Source: Novosphingobium sp. KCTC 2891 (GTDB lineage: Bacteria; Pseudomonadota; Alphaproteobacteria; Sphingomonadales; Sphingomonadaceae). From it: DNA of 64,000 nucleotides. Positions within the stretch are counted from its first letter, which is position 1, and each line of letters begins with the position of its first letter. Under the pieces are notes generated by a model. The model saw nothing but the letters and a program-made list of their open reading frames with translations. It had not been told where the DNA came from and did no database searches. Location: NCBI RefSeq assembly GCF_025938155.1, contig NZ_JAPCZG010000006.1, positions 62,001-126,000 on the forward strand. The letters run 5' to 3'. Made by a program: the position numbers and the translations under genes. Shown here piece by piece: positions 9,600 to 17,832 of this stretch.

Positions 9600-9618
9600 A
9601 ATGCGAATAATTCGCATT
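9600..9618. promoter_or_regulatory. Fur-box-like operator
   Basis: AATGCGAAT and ATTCGCATT form a perfect 9-1-9 palindrome 35 bases upstream of the PepSY start. It matches the alphaproteobacterial Fur consensus (TGCnAATnATTnGCA type). I infer iron-dependent repression of the PepSY / small protein / receptor operon. Confidence 0.8.
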
Positions 9619-9624
9619 AGCGCT

Positions 9625-9676
9625 CCCCTGACATTGAATCAGGGGTGCGTGGCGAAATCGGGATAGGCGATCCCGA
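9625..9676 (-). terminator. Two stem-loops downstream of the FMN reductase
   Basis: There are two perfect 7-base-pair hairpins: 9625-9631 with 9639-9645, and 9658-9664 with 9670-9676. On the minus strand the latter is followed by TTTCG. Together they are a plausible, though not T-rich, end for the FMN reductase transcript before the Fur-controlled promoter. Confidence 0.5.
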
Positions 9677-9751
9677 CTCTCGAACTGGCCCTTTCACCGA
9701 AATCGGCGCCATGGCTCATCGAACGTTCGCTTCGGCTGGCTTGAAGTGATT

Positions 9752-10324
9752 TCAGGCGTCCTTCGGCAGCACTGACAACACGCGGGCGATGAAGTCGTGA
9801 AACTCCTGCATGAAAGTGCGCAGAAAGTTCTCTGTGGATTCGACCGTGACACTGCCATCGTCGGTGATGAGGCCGGGCTTGAACTGGATGTAGGCTTCCG
9901 GCGCGTTCATCTGCGGCGAATTGCAGAAGCCGAGCACGCTGCGCAGGCTCTGCTGGGCTACCGCCGTGCCAATGGCACCGGGCGACGTCCCGATCACCGC
10001 CGAGGGCTTATGGGTGAAGGAATTGGTCCCATATGGACGGCTAGCCCAGTCGATGGCGTTCTTCAGGCCGCCAGGGATCGAGCGATTGTATTCCGGCGTG
10101 ACGAACAGGACCGCATCGACCGCATTGATGGCATCCTTGAACGCCCGACCGGCGGGCGGAAAATCGGCATCATAATCGTAGCTGTAGAGCGGCAGGTCCT
10201 TGAACGGTATCTCGGTCAGGGTGAGCTGCGGCGGAGCGAGGCGGACCAGCGCGTTAGCGAGCTTGCGGTTGATCGATCCCGTCGCAAGACTGCCGATCAG
10301 ATAGCCGACTTTGTACTGCGTCAT
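9752..10324 (-). CDS. NAD(P)H-dependent FMN reductase (ChrR/YieF-like flavoprotein)
   Basis: This is a 190-residue flavodoxin-fold protein. The N-terminal phosphate loop is GSLATGSINRKLA (about residues 10-22), and the family signature TPEYNRSIPGGLKNAIDW lies near residues 75-92. Such enzymes reduce FMN, quinones or chromate using NAD(P)H and protect against redox-cycling compounds. The ATG at 10324 has AAAGGCAG upstream. An in-frame ATG nine codons earlier is possible but less well placed. It stands alone on the minus strand, and its physiological substrate is unknown. Confidence 0.87.
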   Translation of the reverse strand: MTQYKVGYLIGSLATGSINRKLANALVRLAPPQLTLTEIPFKDLPLYSYDYDADFPPAGRAFKDAINAVDAVLFVTPEYNRSIPGGLKNAIDWASRPYGTNSFTHKPSAVIGTSPGAIGTAVAQQSLRSVLGFCNSPQMNAPEAYIQFKPGLITDDGSVTVESTENFLRTFMQEFHDFIARVLSVLPKDA

Positions 10325-10678
10325 GACACTGCCTTTCACTTCATGGGACATGGCAAATCGCGAAGGAATCGGAGGCCCGAAAATGCCGCACCGCGAGCGA
10401 GATTTGGCCAGACGCACGTCTGCCTCTGTCCCAGCAGATGCACGGGGCTCAAGCGCCAGACAGAAGCTGGAAACGGGATCCGGGGCGCAAGATGCTGCAT
10501 CGCGATCTCCATCGCGTCTCCCGTCCGTCCATGTTGATAGCAGTTTATCGCAGAGACAGGAAGGGACGGACTTCGCACAAGCCCGCCCCCCGACATGTTC
10601 CTCTGGTGCTGTGGAATTGACCGGCATCCCACGGCCGGGCGTTGCCGCGCGACATCTCGGTCGCGCGGCACCCCATCA
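10325..10678. other. Intergenic region without a recognisable gene
   Basis: This stretch lies between two minus-strand genes. I see no gene with a good ribosome-binding site or family resemblance. It should contain the FMN reductase promoter and the end of the outer-membrane barrel transcript. Confidence 0.4.
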
Positions 10679-11272
10679 TCAGAAGCGGTAGGCTGCGCCC
10701 GCCAGCACCTGGTGCCGATCGAACTTGCCGTCGCCATTGCTGAGGTCGGTGTAACGGTATTCCAGACGCGCCGAGATGTGATCCGTGACCATCCGTTCGA
10801 CGCCGCCGCCGACGTGCCAGCCGTCGCGATCCTCCGACGCATAGGTCGACGTGGTGCCGTTGTCGATCCGCGTACCAAGGCGCGCATTGGTGTAGCCGCC
10901 CCGGACATAAACCAGCGTCTTCGGCGTCACGAGATAACCGGCGCGAGCCGACACGTCGATCGAACGCTTTTCGTCCAGCGAGGCCACGCTCGTGCCGAAA
11001 GTGCCGCCGGTGGGGAAGTTCAGTTCGGCTTGGGCGCCCACGACGACATGCTGTCCGATCTGGTAGTCATAGCCCAGAAAACCGCCGAACACGGCACTGT
11101 CCTGCTTCTGCCGAAGGGGGAGAACGCCGAGATCGGTAGACGGGTTGCGCACGTCCAGGTTCTCCCAGCCGCCCTGCACGCCGACCGACGGTCCGGTAAA
11201 GTCCTTGGCCTGGGCACCAGTCGCGACGGCGAGACTGGCAACGACCGCTGCAGCGAGAAGCTTCTTGTACAT
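10679..11272 (-). CDS. Small outer-membrane beta-barrel protein (Omp25/opacity-like porin family)
   Basis: This is a 197-residue protein with a clean signal peptide (MYKKLLAAAVVASLAVATGAQA). Alternating hydrophobic strands follow, ending in AGAAYRF, the C-terminal phenylalanine that BAM recognises. Glycine-rich turns such as GYDYQIGQHVVVGAQAEL and RLEYRYTDL are typical of the eight-stranded opacity/Omp25-like barrels common in alphaproteobacteria. An AGGAGGAAAT Shine-Dalgarno directly precedes the start, so expression is probably high. It is divergent from a LysR regulator that may control it. The role is likely envelope integrity or surface adhesion rather than specific transport. Confidence 0.85.
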   Translation of the reverse strand: MYKKLLAAAVVASLAVATGAQAKDFTGPSVGVQGGWENLDVRNPSTDLGVLPLRQKQDSAVFGGFLGYDYQIGQHVVVGAQAELNFPTGGTFGTSVASLDEKRSIDVSARAGYLVTPKTLVYVRGGYTNARLGTRIDNGTTSTYASEDRDGWHVGGGVERMVTDHISARLEYRYTDLSNGDGKFDRHQVLAGAAYRF

Positions 11273-11706
11273 TATTTCCTCCTGGGATCAGGATGCTGGA
11301 AATTGATCGAAAACACGAAACACGCCTTCCGACCAATGGGAAGCAACCAAGACAGGCCACCCAAACAATTTCTGCATCTGTTTTCGATATTGATACGGAC
11401 AAAATCAAAATAACATGGCGCAGGAATTTACGAATTTACCTGAAAATCCCCGCAATCACGATCTTCTCAACATTGCACCGTATCTCTTGGCAGAGGCGGA
11501 TATGGTCCTGTTACATTTTGATGATAAGTCGCAAAAACACACCGATGCGGTGCACGATTGCCGACAAAGCCGCCGCGACGCGCAATCCCCGTTGCACCAA
11601 ATGCATTTGCGGCACCGCTTGCCGGCGGGTAGGCGAAAATCCGGCGATGACGGGATCCCTGCCCGGCTTTCCCGCTCACCCAACGTCATCCAGATCGATC
11701 GGCGCC
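11273..11706. other. Divergent promoter region of the barrel protein and LysR gene
   Basis: The region is more AT-rich than its surroundings around 11370-11420 and holds the AGGAGG site of the barrel gene at its left end. The LysR reading frame stays open across it, but those codons do not resemble a regulator N-terminus, so I treat it as noncoding. Confidence 0.45.
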
Positions 11707-12630
11707 ATGGAAGATCTCAATGACATCTACTATTTCACCTCGGTGGTGCAGAACGGCGGCTTCACGGCAGCCGCCCGGACAACCGGCGTGGAAAAGACGC
11801 GCCTCAGCCGCCATGTGGCCGCGCTCGAACACCGTGTCGGCGTGCGCCTGTTGCATCGCACCACCCGTAACATCGCGCTGACCGAAGCAGGCGAACGCTT
11901 TTACGCTCACTGCCAACAAGTGCTGGAGGACGCCCGATCTGCTTTCGACAGCGTATCCGCCCTGCGCAAGGAGCCTTCGGGCAAGGTGCGGATGTGTTGT
12001 CCGGTTGTGCTTGGCCAGTCCTATCTGGCACCGATCCTGCCCAGCTTCCTCTCCGCACACCCCAAAGTCACGGTCTATCTCGAAACGACAGACCGGGTGC
12101 CCAACCTGCTCGAGGAAAGGTTCGACCTGGCGTTGCGCACGACGCCGGCCATCGCGGATTCGACGGAACTGGTCGCGCGGGATCTGGGACATGTACGGCG
12201 CATTCTTGTCGCCAGTCCGGACTTCCTGCGCGTGGCCGGTGATATTGGCGATGACCCCGCTTCATTGGCGGGAAAGCGGGCGATTTGCAGCATCGCGGAT
12301 ACTGCGGATGGCACCCCGCGCTGGATGCTTTTCGCAGCAGATCGGGATCCCCAACGGCTCGTGCCGACGCCCTGCCTCGTGACAAGCGATCTCAGGGTTC
12401 AACTGGAAGCGGCCACGCAAGGCGTCGGGATCGCGCTTCTGCCGGAGCCGGTCGCGCGATCCGCGCTCCGCTCGGGCAATCTCGTCCACGTCCTGCCCGC
12501 ATGGTCGGCGCCGGACCATCTGGTTCACCTTGTCTATCCCTCGCCGCGTGGGATCCTGCCATCGGTGCGCAGCCTGATCGATTTTCTCGTGACCAACCTG
12601 CCATCGAGTATCGCGGAACGTCCCGCCTGA
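11707..12630 (+). CDS. LysR-family transcriptional regulator
   Basis: This is a 307-residue regulator. The N-terminal winged helix-turn-helix is seen in YYFTSVVQNGGFTAAART and in RLSRHVAALEHRVGVRLLHR (residues about 8-55). The effector-binding domain starts around residue 90. The RTTRNIALTEAGERF segment is typical of the CrgA/DsdC-like branch with many paralogues in proteobacteria. I chose the ATG at 11707 because homologous proteins begin with this MEDLxDIxYF pattern. The gene faces away from the outer-membrane barrel gene and may regulate it or an unlinked target. Confidence 0.88.
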   Translation: MEDLNDIYYFTSVVQNGGFTAAARTTGVEKTRLSRHVAALEHRVGVRLLHRTTRNIALTEAGERFYAHCQQVLEDARSAFDSVSALRKEPSGKVRMCCPVVLGQSYLAPILPSFLSAHPKVTVYLETTDRVPNLLEERFDLALRTTPAIADSTELVARDLGHVRRILVASPDFLRVAGDIGDDPASLAGKRAICSIADTADGTPRWMLFAADRDPQRLVPTPCLVTSDLRVQLEAATQGVGIALLPEPVARSALRSGNLVHVLPAWSAPDHLVHLVYPSPRGILPSVRSLIDFLVTNLPSSIAERPA

Positions 12631-12811
12631 GATAGTGAACAGCCCCCAAGGTTTATGAATGCCTTCGGCCTGCAAAGCCCGCTGCCGTTCAAACCGGACG
12701 GGTGACAGCATCAGGTTCTGCAATCCGCACGCTCGTTTCCTGTTTCGTGATTTCGCAATCCGCCAAGCCCGGTACAAGGGGGGCATTGGGGAATACACGG
12801 AGGGGGCCGAT

Positions 12812-13867
12812 TTGACCGATGCCGCAAATCAGGGTGGGGTGACCCACTCGACACGGCTGTTTCAGCTCGACGCGTTGCGCGGGATCGCGGCGCTGGTGAT
12901 CATGCTGTTTCACCTCGATCTCGTCTATCGCATCCACGGCCCGTTCGTGCGCGGGTACTTGTTCGTCGACATGTTCTTTCTGCTTAGCGGATTCGTGCTG
13001 GCCGTTTCGACCGAGCGCAAGCTGAACGCAGGGATCGGTGCGCTGGCGTTCACGCGGGATCGTTTCGTCCGGCTCTGGCCGCTGGTCGCCGTGGGAGCCG
13101 GGGTGGCTGCCGCCCGGGCCTTTGCGATCGGAATGGCTGACCCGCTGACCTTGCTGCTTTGGCTGGTGCTGGATCTGGCGATGATCCCGAGCCTCACCGG
13201 AACCGGGCCGTTCTACCGCTTCAACGGGCCGCAATGGACATTGTTCTACGAGTTGCTGGCCAACTTCCTCCATGCGCTCGTTTTGCGCAAGGTTCCGACC
13301 CGCTGGATGCTGGCGCTCGCACTCGGCCTGGGTGCGGCGCTGATCGTTACGGTGCGCATCTACAAGACCGACACGATGGGCGTGAATGCGCCCACGTGGG
13401 GCACCTGGTGGATGGGGCTGCCACGCGTCGGCTGGTCCTATGTGCTGGGCGTGTGGATGGGCCGCAAATACAAGGAGGGTGTGCGCGGTCCGGTGCTGCC
13501 GTGGTGGCTGGCGCTGGCCTTGCCGGTGGTGGGGATCGCGATGGTCCCGCGCCTGCCGCTCAGCCTGGCCCATGGCGATCTGGTATTCGTGATCGGTTTC
13601 CTGCCGCTGGCCGTTTGGGCCGTCGCCCAGTCGCATCCGCCCAAGGCCTTGCAACCGGCGTTCGAATGGTTCGGCAATTATTCGCTGCCGCTCTATTGCG
13701 TGCATCTGACCGTCCTCGCCTGGATCTCCGAGGTGTTCGGGCGTGCCGTTTGGGTGCAGGTCATGGCAGTTGGTGCCGCCATGCTGCTCGCTTGGTTTTT
13801 TTCCAGGCTGGTTTCGTTCAAGGGCAGGCCAACCGAGGTCAAGCGCGGCCTTCCGCCTCAAGGCTGA
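12812..13867 (+). CDS. Acyltransferase family 3 integral membrane protein
   Basis: This is a multi-pass inner-membrane enzyme of about 351 residues. The hallmark LDALRGIAALVIMLFHL (with the acyltransferase-3 arginine and the histidine of the RG...H signature) lies near the N-terminus, and about ten hydrophobic segments follow. The family transfers acetyl, succinyl or similar groups to sugars, glucans or lipids at the cytoplasmic membrane. The frame is open to an ATG at 12659. The TTG at 12812 is preceded by GGAGGGGG at ideal spacing and leaves a normal start, so I prefer it. The acceptor is unknown. It follows a LysR gene on the same strand, but 180 bases separate them. Confidence 0.82.
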   Translation: MTDAANQGGVTHSTRLFQLDALRGIAALVIMLFHLDLVYRIHGPFVRGYLFVDMFFLLSGFVLAVSTERKLNAGIGALAFTRDRFVRLWPLVAVGAGVAAARAFAIGMADPLTLLLWLVLDLAMIPSLTGTGPFYRFNGPQWTLFYELLANFLHALVLRKVPTRWMLALALGLGAALIVTVRIYKTDTMGVNAPTWGTWWMGLPRVGWSYVLGVWMGRKYKEGVRGPVLPWWLALALPVVGIAMVPRLPLSLAHGDLVFVIGFLPLAVWAVAQSHPPKALQPAFEWFGNYSLPLYCVHLTVLAWISEVFGRAVWVQVMAVGAAMLLAWFFSRLVSFKGRPTEVKRGLPPQG

Positions 13868-14034
13868 GCACCGGCGCGGGCAAACTTCGCCCATTGCGAA
13901 ATTCGGCGGCACGGGAGGGATGTGGCGGCCCTGCTGGCCACCCCTGCCCTGCGCAAGTCTGTCGATCGGGCGTTCAGCGCCTCGATCGCGAAAAAGGCGC
14001 ACTGACCGGGCTGGCGCTGCCCATGGTCGCCGGT

Positions 14035-14064
14035 CCCTGCCGCGCGCCGGATGACGCGGCAGGG
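14035..14064 (-). terminator. Stem-loop after the haem/propeller dehydrogenase
   Basis: There is a perfect 10-base-pair stem (14035-14044 with 14055-14064) with a 10-base loop, 16 bases past the stop of the minus-strand dehydrogenase. There is no T-run, so it may act as an RNA-stability element or a factor-assisted terminator. Confidence 0.5.
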
Positions 14065-14079
14065 AGCCGTCGTTTCAGC

Positions 14080-16053
14080 TCATTTGCCGGTTTCGTAAAC
14101 AAGCAGGACATTGCCCGGCATCTTGCCGGCAAAGCCATAGCCGGAATTGGCGATAACCATGCCCTTGTACGCGATCGGCGCGGTGCCGCCGCCGATCGAG
14201 CCACCATGCGCGGTGGTTCCGTCCACCGTGACGACGGGGCGCGTCGTGTCGGTTTCCCACAGCACGTGGCCGTCGCCAGCATCGTAGATGCGCAGGTAGC
14301 CATCGTTCGCGCCCGCAAGCACGAGGCCGTTGGTGCTGGTAATCGAACCGCCATAGCCGGGATGGCAGAACGTGCGTCCATTGCACACGGTATCGGTCGA
14401 CGGTGCGCGCCAGACGTAGGCCCCGGTTGCGACGTCAAGCGCATAGATGCCCGGCCGCGCTTCGATATCGTGCGTGCGGCCATCGGGAACGTCGCTGACG
14501 GGGATGAACGCCTTGCCGTCCGCAGCGGCCAGCCCGAAGTGGATGCCGCCGACGACACCGCCGCGGCCCACGCGCTGCTTCCAGACAAGCGCGCCGGTGT
14601 CGGGATTGATGCCATAGGCCCAGCCCGACTTCTGCCCCGCAATCACGTAGTCGTGACCATCGGTGCCCTTGGCGAGCATGGTCCCGGCACCGAAATCGGC
14701 GTCCGGTCCGCTGTCGTCGGGGCAGTTGGGGCTGTGCGCTTCCTCGCACGAACCGTTCCAGGCGTCGTTGGCCAGCGCCTGATAATGCCAGCGGATCGCC
14801 CCGGTCGTCAGGTCGATCGCCACGATCGCATCGCTCAGCTCGGTGGCCGGGTTCGAGTAGTTGTCGCCGGTCGCGACGTACATCTGGTTGCGGCCCACGT
14901 CGATGGAAGGGCTGTTCCAGACCGGCACGCCTGCCGGGCCGTACCGCTCGACCCCGGTGACGGTCTTGCCGGTCAGCTTCGCTTCATCGACCAGATAGGT
15001 CCGCCACTTCTGTTCGCCGGTCGCAGCGTCGAGCGCGAGGATCGATCCCCGGAAGTTGCAGCACACGAAGTCAGGCTTGCTCGCCGCGCCCTCCTCCAGC
15101 GAGGACACCGGCACGTAGAGCGTGGATCCGTGCAGCACTGGCGCGCCGGTGAGCGTGGTGCTGGGATGGTCGCTGGCCGAAACCTTCCATACCTGCTGGC
15201 CGGTGCGGGCATCGACCGCATAGGCCCGGCCCACGAGATCGCCGAAGTAGACGAGCGGGCGAGCCGCGACGTCGCCCGCTTTCCACGGGCTGACGACGAT
15301 GCCCGTCCGCACTTCGGCGGAAGCGGAATAAGTCCAGCGGGCGCAGCCGGTCTTGATATCGAGCGCATAGACCGTCCCGTTGTGGCTGCCCACGAAGATG
15401 GCGCCCCCGGCGATGGCCGGCTGCGAACGCGCGCGAAGCGCGTTGGGGAAGGCAAAGGCCCACTTGAGCCGGAGATTGGCCGCGTTGGCACGCGTGAGAC
15501 CGGAAACGGCCCCCGGAATATCGTGCGTGCTGCGCGCATCGATGCCCCATCCCTCGAAGGCGGGGGGCGCGGTCATGTCGAATGCAGCGTTACCGGCAGC
15601 GCAGCGCTTCGGCTCGAGGCTCACGCCTTCGCCGAAGCGATGGCCGGTCACATACTGCGCCACAGCCTTGCGCTCGTCATCGGCAAGGCCGGCGGCCATC
15701 GGCTGCATGACGCCGTGGGTCAGTGCGCGCAGCACCGATTCCGGGGTCATCTGTTCCAGGATGAAGCGCTGCGGCGCGCGGTTGACGCCGGTTGCGTGGC
15801 AGGACGAGCAGATTTCCTCATAGACGCGCCTGCCCGTGGCGTGCGTTTCGGGGGCGAGCGCATCCGTCTTGTCGCGATACACGTCCGCAGAAGCCGCGCC
15901 ATGGATGGACAGCGCTGCGCCCGCGTCGGCAGGCGAGGACTTGCCCGCCGGGGCGCCGGTCGATGTGCCGGCAATGCCGGCGCCCGTCCAGGCCAGCGCG
16001 CCGGCCAGCACGAGCAGGCCAGTCGCCCAAGGGCGACCCAGGTTGATTGGCAT
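14080..16053 (-). CDS. PQQ-type beta-propeller protein with N-terminal cytochrome c domain (PVA-dehydrogenase-like)
   Basis: This is a periplasmic oxidoreductase candidate of 657 residues. After a signal-anchor (WATGLLVLAGALAWTGAG) comes a c-type haem site CSSCH (about residues 82-86). A set of WD-like PQQ-propeller blades follows (repeated YALDIKTG, AYAVDARTGQQVW, ILALDAATGEQKW and similar). This order matches polyvinyl-alcohol dehydrogenases and related quinohaemoproteins of sphingomonads. A CC pair in DFVCCNFRG recalls the vicinal disulphide of quinoprotein dehydrogenases. The ATG at 16053 has GGGAGAG upstream. It ends a minus-strand run of PhyH, NTF2-like and TonB receptor genes, so it may oxidise an alcohol taken up by that receptor. 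Confidence 0.83.
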   Translation of the reverse strand: MPINLGRPWATGLLVLAGALAWTGAGIAGTSTGAPAGKSSPADAGAALSIHGAASADVYRDKTDALAPETHATGRRVYEEICSSCHATGVNRAPQRFILEQMTPESVLRALTHGVMQPMAAGLADDERKAVAQYVTGHRFGEGVSLEPKRCAAGNAAFDMTAPPAFEGWGIDARSTHDIPGAVSGLTRANAANLRLKWAFAFPNALRARSQPAIAGGAIFVGSHNGTVYALDIKTGCARWTYSASAEVRTGIVVSPWKAGDVAARPLVYFGDLVGRAYAVDARTGQQVWKVSASDHPSTTLTGAPVLHGSTLYVPVSSLEEGAASKPDFVCCNFRGSILALDAATGEQKWRTYLVDEAKLTGKTVTGVERYGPAGVPVWNSPSIDVGRNQMYVATGDNYSNPATELSDAIVAIDLTTGAIRWHYQALANDAWNGSCEEAHSPNCPDDSGPDADFGAGTMLAKGTDGHDYVIAGQKSGWAYGINPDTGALVWKQRVGRGGVVGGIHFGLAAADGKAFIPVSDVPDGRTHDIEARPGIYALDVATGAYVWRAPSTDTVCNGRTFCHPGYGGSITSTNGLVLAGANDGYLRIYDAGDGHVLWETDTTRPVVTVDGTTAHGGSIGGGTAPIAYKGMVIANSGYGFAGKMPGNVLLVYETGK

Positions 16054-16265
16054 TCGATCTCTCCCGATGCTGACGTTGCGCCCGAAGAGCGTCGCCATTT
16101 TCCATTAAGTTTCGACCTGCTTCTGGCCTAAGCGCGATCCTTGGGTGCACTCCACATTCTGACAGGCCACGGCAAAACGCCGCCTAGGGCGCCGGTGCCC
16201 CCGCCCGCTGAAGGTTGGGTCTTCTGCGGATGCGGGCGGCACGGACGCACATCGGTCAAGGCCGG

Positions 16266-17141
16266 CTACGCGAGCTGCGTGAGCCCGAACAGCGCAGCGC
16301 CGGTTCCGAGCGGCAGTTTCTTGATGCGCGCGACCAGTTCCTCTTCATCGTCGCCGATGTTGTTGGCCGTGGGCGAATCCGCACTGGGTGCCGGACGGGT
16401 CACGTGGACCACATCGTCACCGATCATGCGCAACGACAGGCTGCGCCGGGTCGCACCGGCCGGAGTGGAACCACCGCCGTGCAGGCAGCTGGGATGGAAG
16501 ATGAGCACGTCGCCGCGCTTCATCGAGCAGGTAACGATATCCCAACTTGCCCGGTCCGCCTCGATGTTCGGCAGGCGCGGCATTTCCTTTTCGTCGTAGA
16601 CGGGAAGCGTATCGTCGCTGGGGTCGAAGAACGACCCGTTGTAGAGCGTTTCCCTATGGGAACCGCGCACCACTTCCAGCGCGTAGTCTTCCGGAATGTC
16701 CTGCAGCGGAATCCAGAACACCACGAACTTGCTGCCATCGATCGGATGATAGGGCGTGTCCTGATGCCACGGCGTCCGGCGCACCGGCTTGTCCGGGTCA
16801 CCCTGCTTGAAGAAGAGCTGGTCGTGGAAATACCATACGCCGCCGGTGCCGAACACGTGCTGGGCGATGTTGACCACGGGCGTGTTGCCGAACATGGCCT
16901 GGAAGGTCGGCTTCTTGCTGGAATCCTCGACCGACTGAATGAAGGTTCCGCCGCTTTCGGCATAGAGATGCTGCGCCAGCGGGCTGGGATTGTCGAAGTT
17001 GCCCTGCCAGGCCGCTTCGATGAAAGCCATGTCCTGCTCTGAAAACGCGTTCTCGACGATCAGAACGCCATCGCGAAAGAACCGATCTGCGAAACCGTCC
17101 TTCTCGTTCAGATTCGTCCGAATTTCCGAAGAATCCGCCAT
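16266..17141 (-). CDS. Phytanoyl-CoA dioxygenase (PhyH) family Fe(II)/2-oxoglutarate oxygenase
   Basis: This is a 291-residue non-haem iron oxygenase. The metal-binding HxD lies in TPWHQDTPYHP (about residues 124-134), and the distal histidine in HPSCLHGGGST near residue 220, followed by arginines able to bind 2-oxoglutarate (TRRSLSLR). Length and spacing fit PhyH proteins, which hydroxylate or demethylate hydrophobic substrates. A GGAGAG site precedes the ATG. It sits 90 bases after an NTF2-like gene and upstream of the haem/propeller dehydrogenase, which suggests consecutive oxidation of one substrate. The substrate is not identifiable. Confidence 0.87.
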   Translation of the reverse strand: MADSSEIRTNLNEKDGFADRFFRDGVLIVENAFSEQDMAFIEAAWQGNFDNPSPLAQHLYAESGGTFIQSVEDSSKKPTFQAMFGNTPVVNIAQHVFGTGGVWYFHDQLFFKQGDPDKPVRRTPWHQDTPYHPIDGSKFVVFWIPLQDIPEDYALEVVRGSHRETLYNGSFFDPSDDTLPVYDEKEMPRLPNIEADRASWDIVTCSMKRGDVLIFHPSCLHGGGSTPAGATRRSLSLRMIGDDVVHVTRPAPSADSPTANNIGDDEEELVARIKKLPLGTGAALFGLTQLA

Positions 17142-17231
17142 TGCTGCTCTCCAAAACTGCGAGATTTGCCAAGGGCGTGCGGGAAGCGGGCGGCGCCACG
17201 CCGCTGGTCCCGCACGCGTCCGCCTTGCGTG

Positions 17232-17684
17232 TCAGCCCTTCTTGTGGACCTGCGTCACCGATTCCGGCATCGGCAGCTGCGGCGCTTCGAAGAAGCGGCT
17301 GATCTTCCAGCCGCCGTCCGACTTGCGAAGGTCGAGGTCGTAGTAGACGAAAACCTGGATATCGACGCCCGCCTTGGAACGGCCCATGCCGGTGACGTAG
17401 GCGTAGACCTGCGCTTCGTTGCCAGCCAGCTTCACCACGCGGAAGTTGGTCAGGATGTGCATGTGGTGCGACATGTCGGCAAAGACCTGCGTGTAGAAAC
17501 CGCGGATCTGCTCATGTCCTTCAAAGCGCGGCAGTTCCAGGCCGGTCAGGTCCAGCACCGCATCTTCGGTGAAGTTGGTCATCATGAAATCGAGGTCGTC
17601 GAGCTTGTCGACAGCCACGCAGTATTTCACGACCGCTTCTTCCAGCGCGTTCTTCTCGATCAGGTATTCGATACCATCAGCCAT
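17232..17684 (-). CDS. NTF2-like (SnoaL / limonene hydrolase fold) protein
   Basis: This is a 150-residue single-domain protein of the nuclear-transport-factor-2-like superfamily. The N-terminal helix IEKNALEEAVVKYCVAVDKLD is followed by FTEDAVLDLTGLELPRFEGH, and the C-terminus has the usual beta-sheet pattern (VFVYYDLDLRKSDGGWKISRF). Members serve as isomerases, hydratases or dehydratases in catabolism of steroids, terpenes and aromatics. The start is set by GGAGAGACGAC before the ATG at 17684. It sits between the TonB receptor and the PhyH oxygenase genes on the same strand and probably belongs to the same pathway. Its exact reaction cannot be read. Confidence 0.85.
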   Translation of the reverse strand: MADGIEYLIEKNALEEAVVKYCVAVDKLDDLDFMMTNFTEDAVLDLTGLELPRFEGHEQIRGFYTQVFADMSHHMHILTNFRVVKLAGNEAQVYAYVTGMGRSKAGVDIQVFVYYDLDLRKSDGGWKISRFFEAPQLPMPESVTQVHKKG

Positions 17685-17832
17685 GTCGTCTCTCCATTTG
17701 GGGCGGCGATTTCCGCCATCAGTTTTCGGGTATGATGCCTGCCGTCCCCCAGTCGCCCGGAGCAGCACCCGGTATCCAGTGTTTCGGGAGAGGCGCTCGG
17801 TGCTGCCGAAGCCCCTCCCTCATTCGCCACAC

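Noticed and set aside
13159..16131. A 990-codon plus-strand open frame across the acyltransferase and dehydrogenase genes
   Set aside because: It runs antisense to the haem/propeller dehydrogenase and out of frame through the acyltransferase. The product shows no recognisable fold. It is a GC-driven antisense frame.
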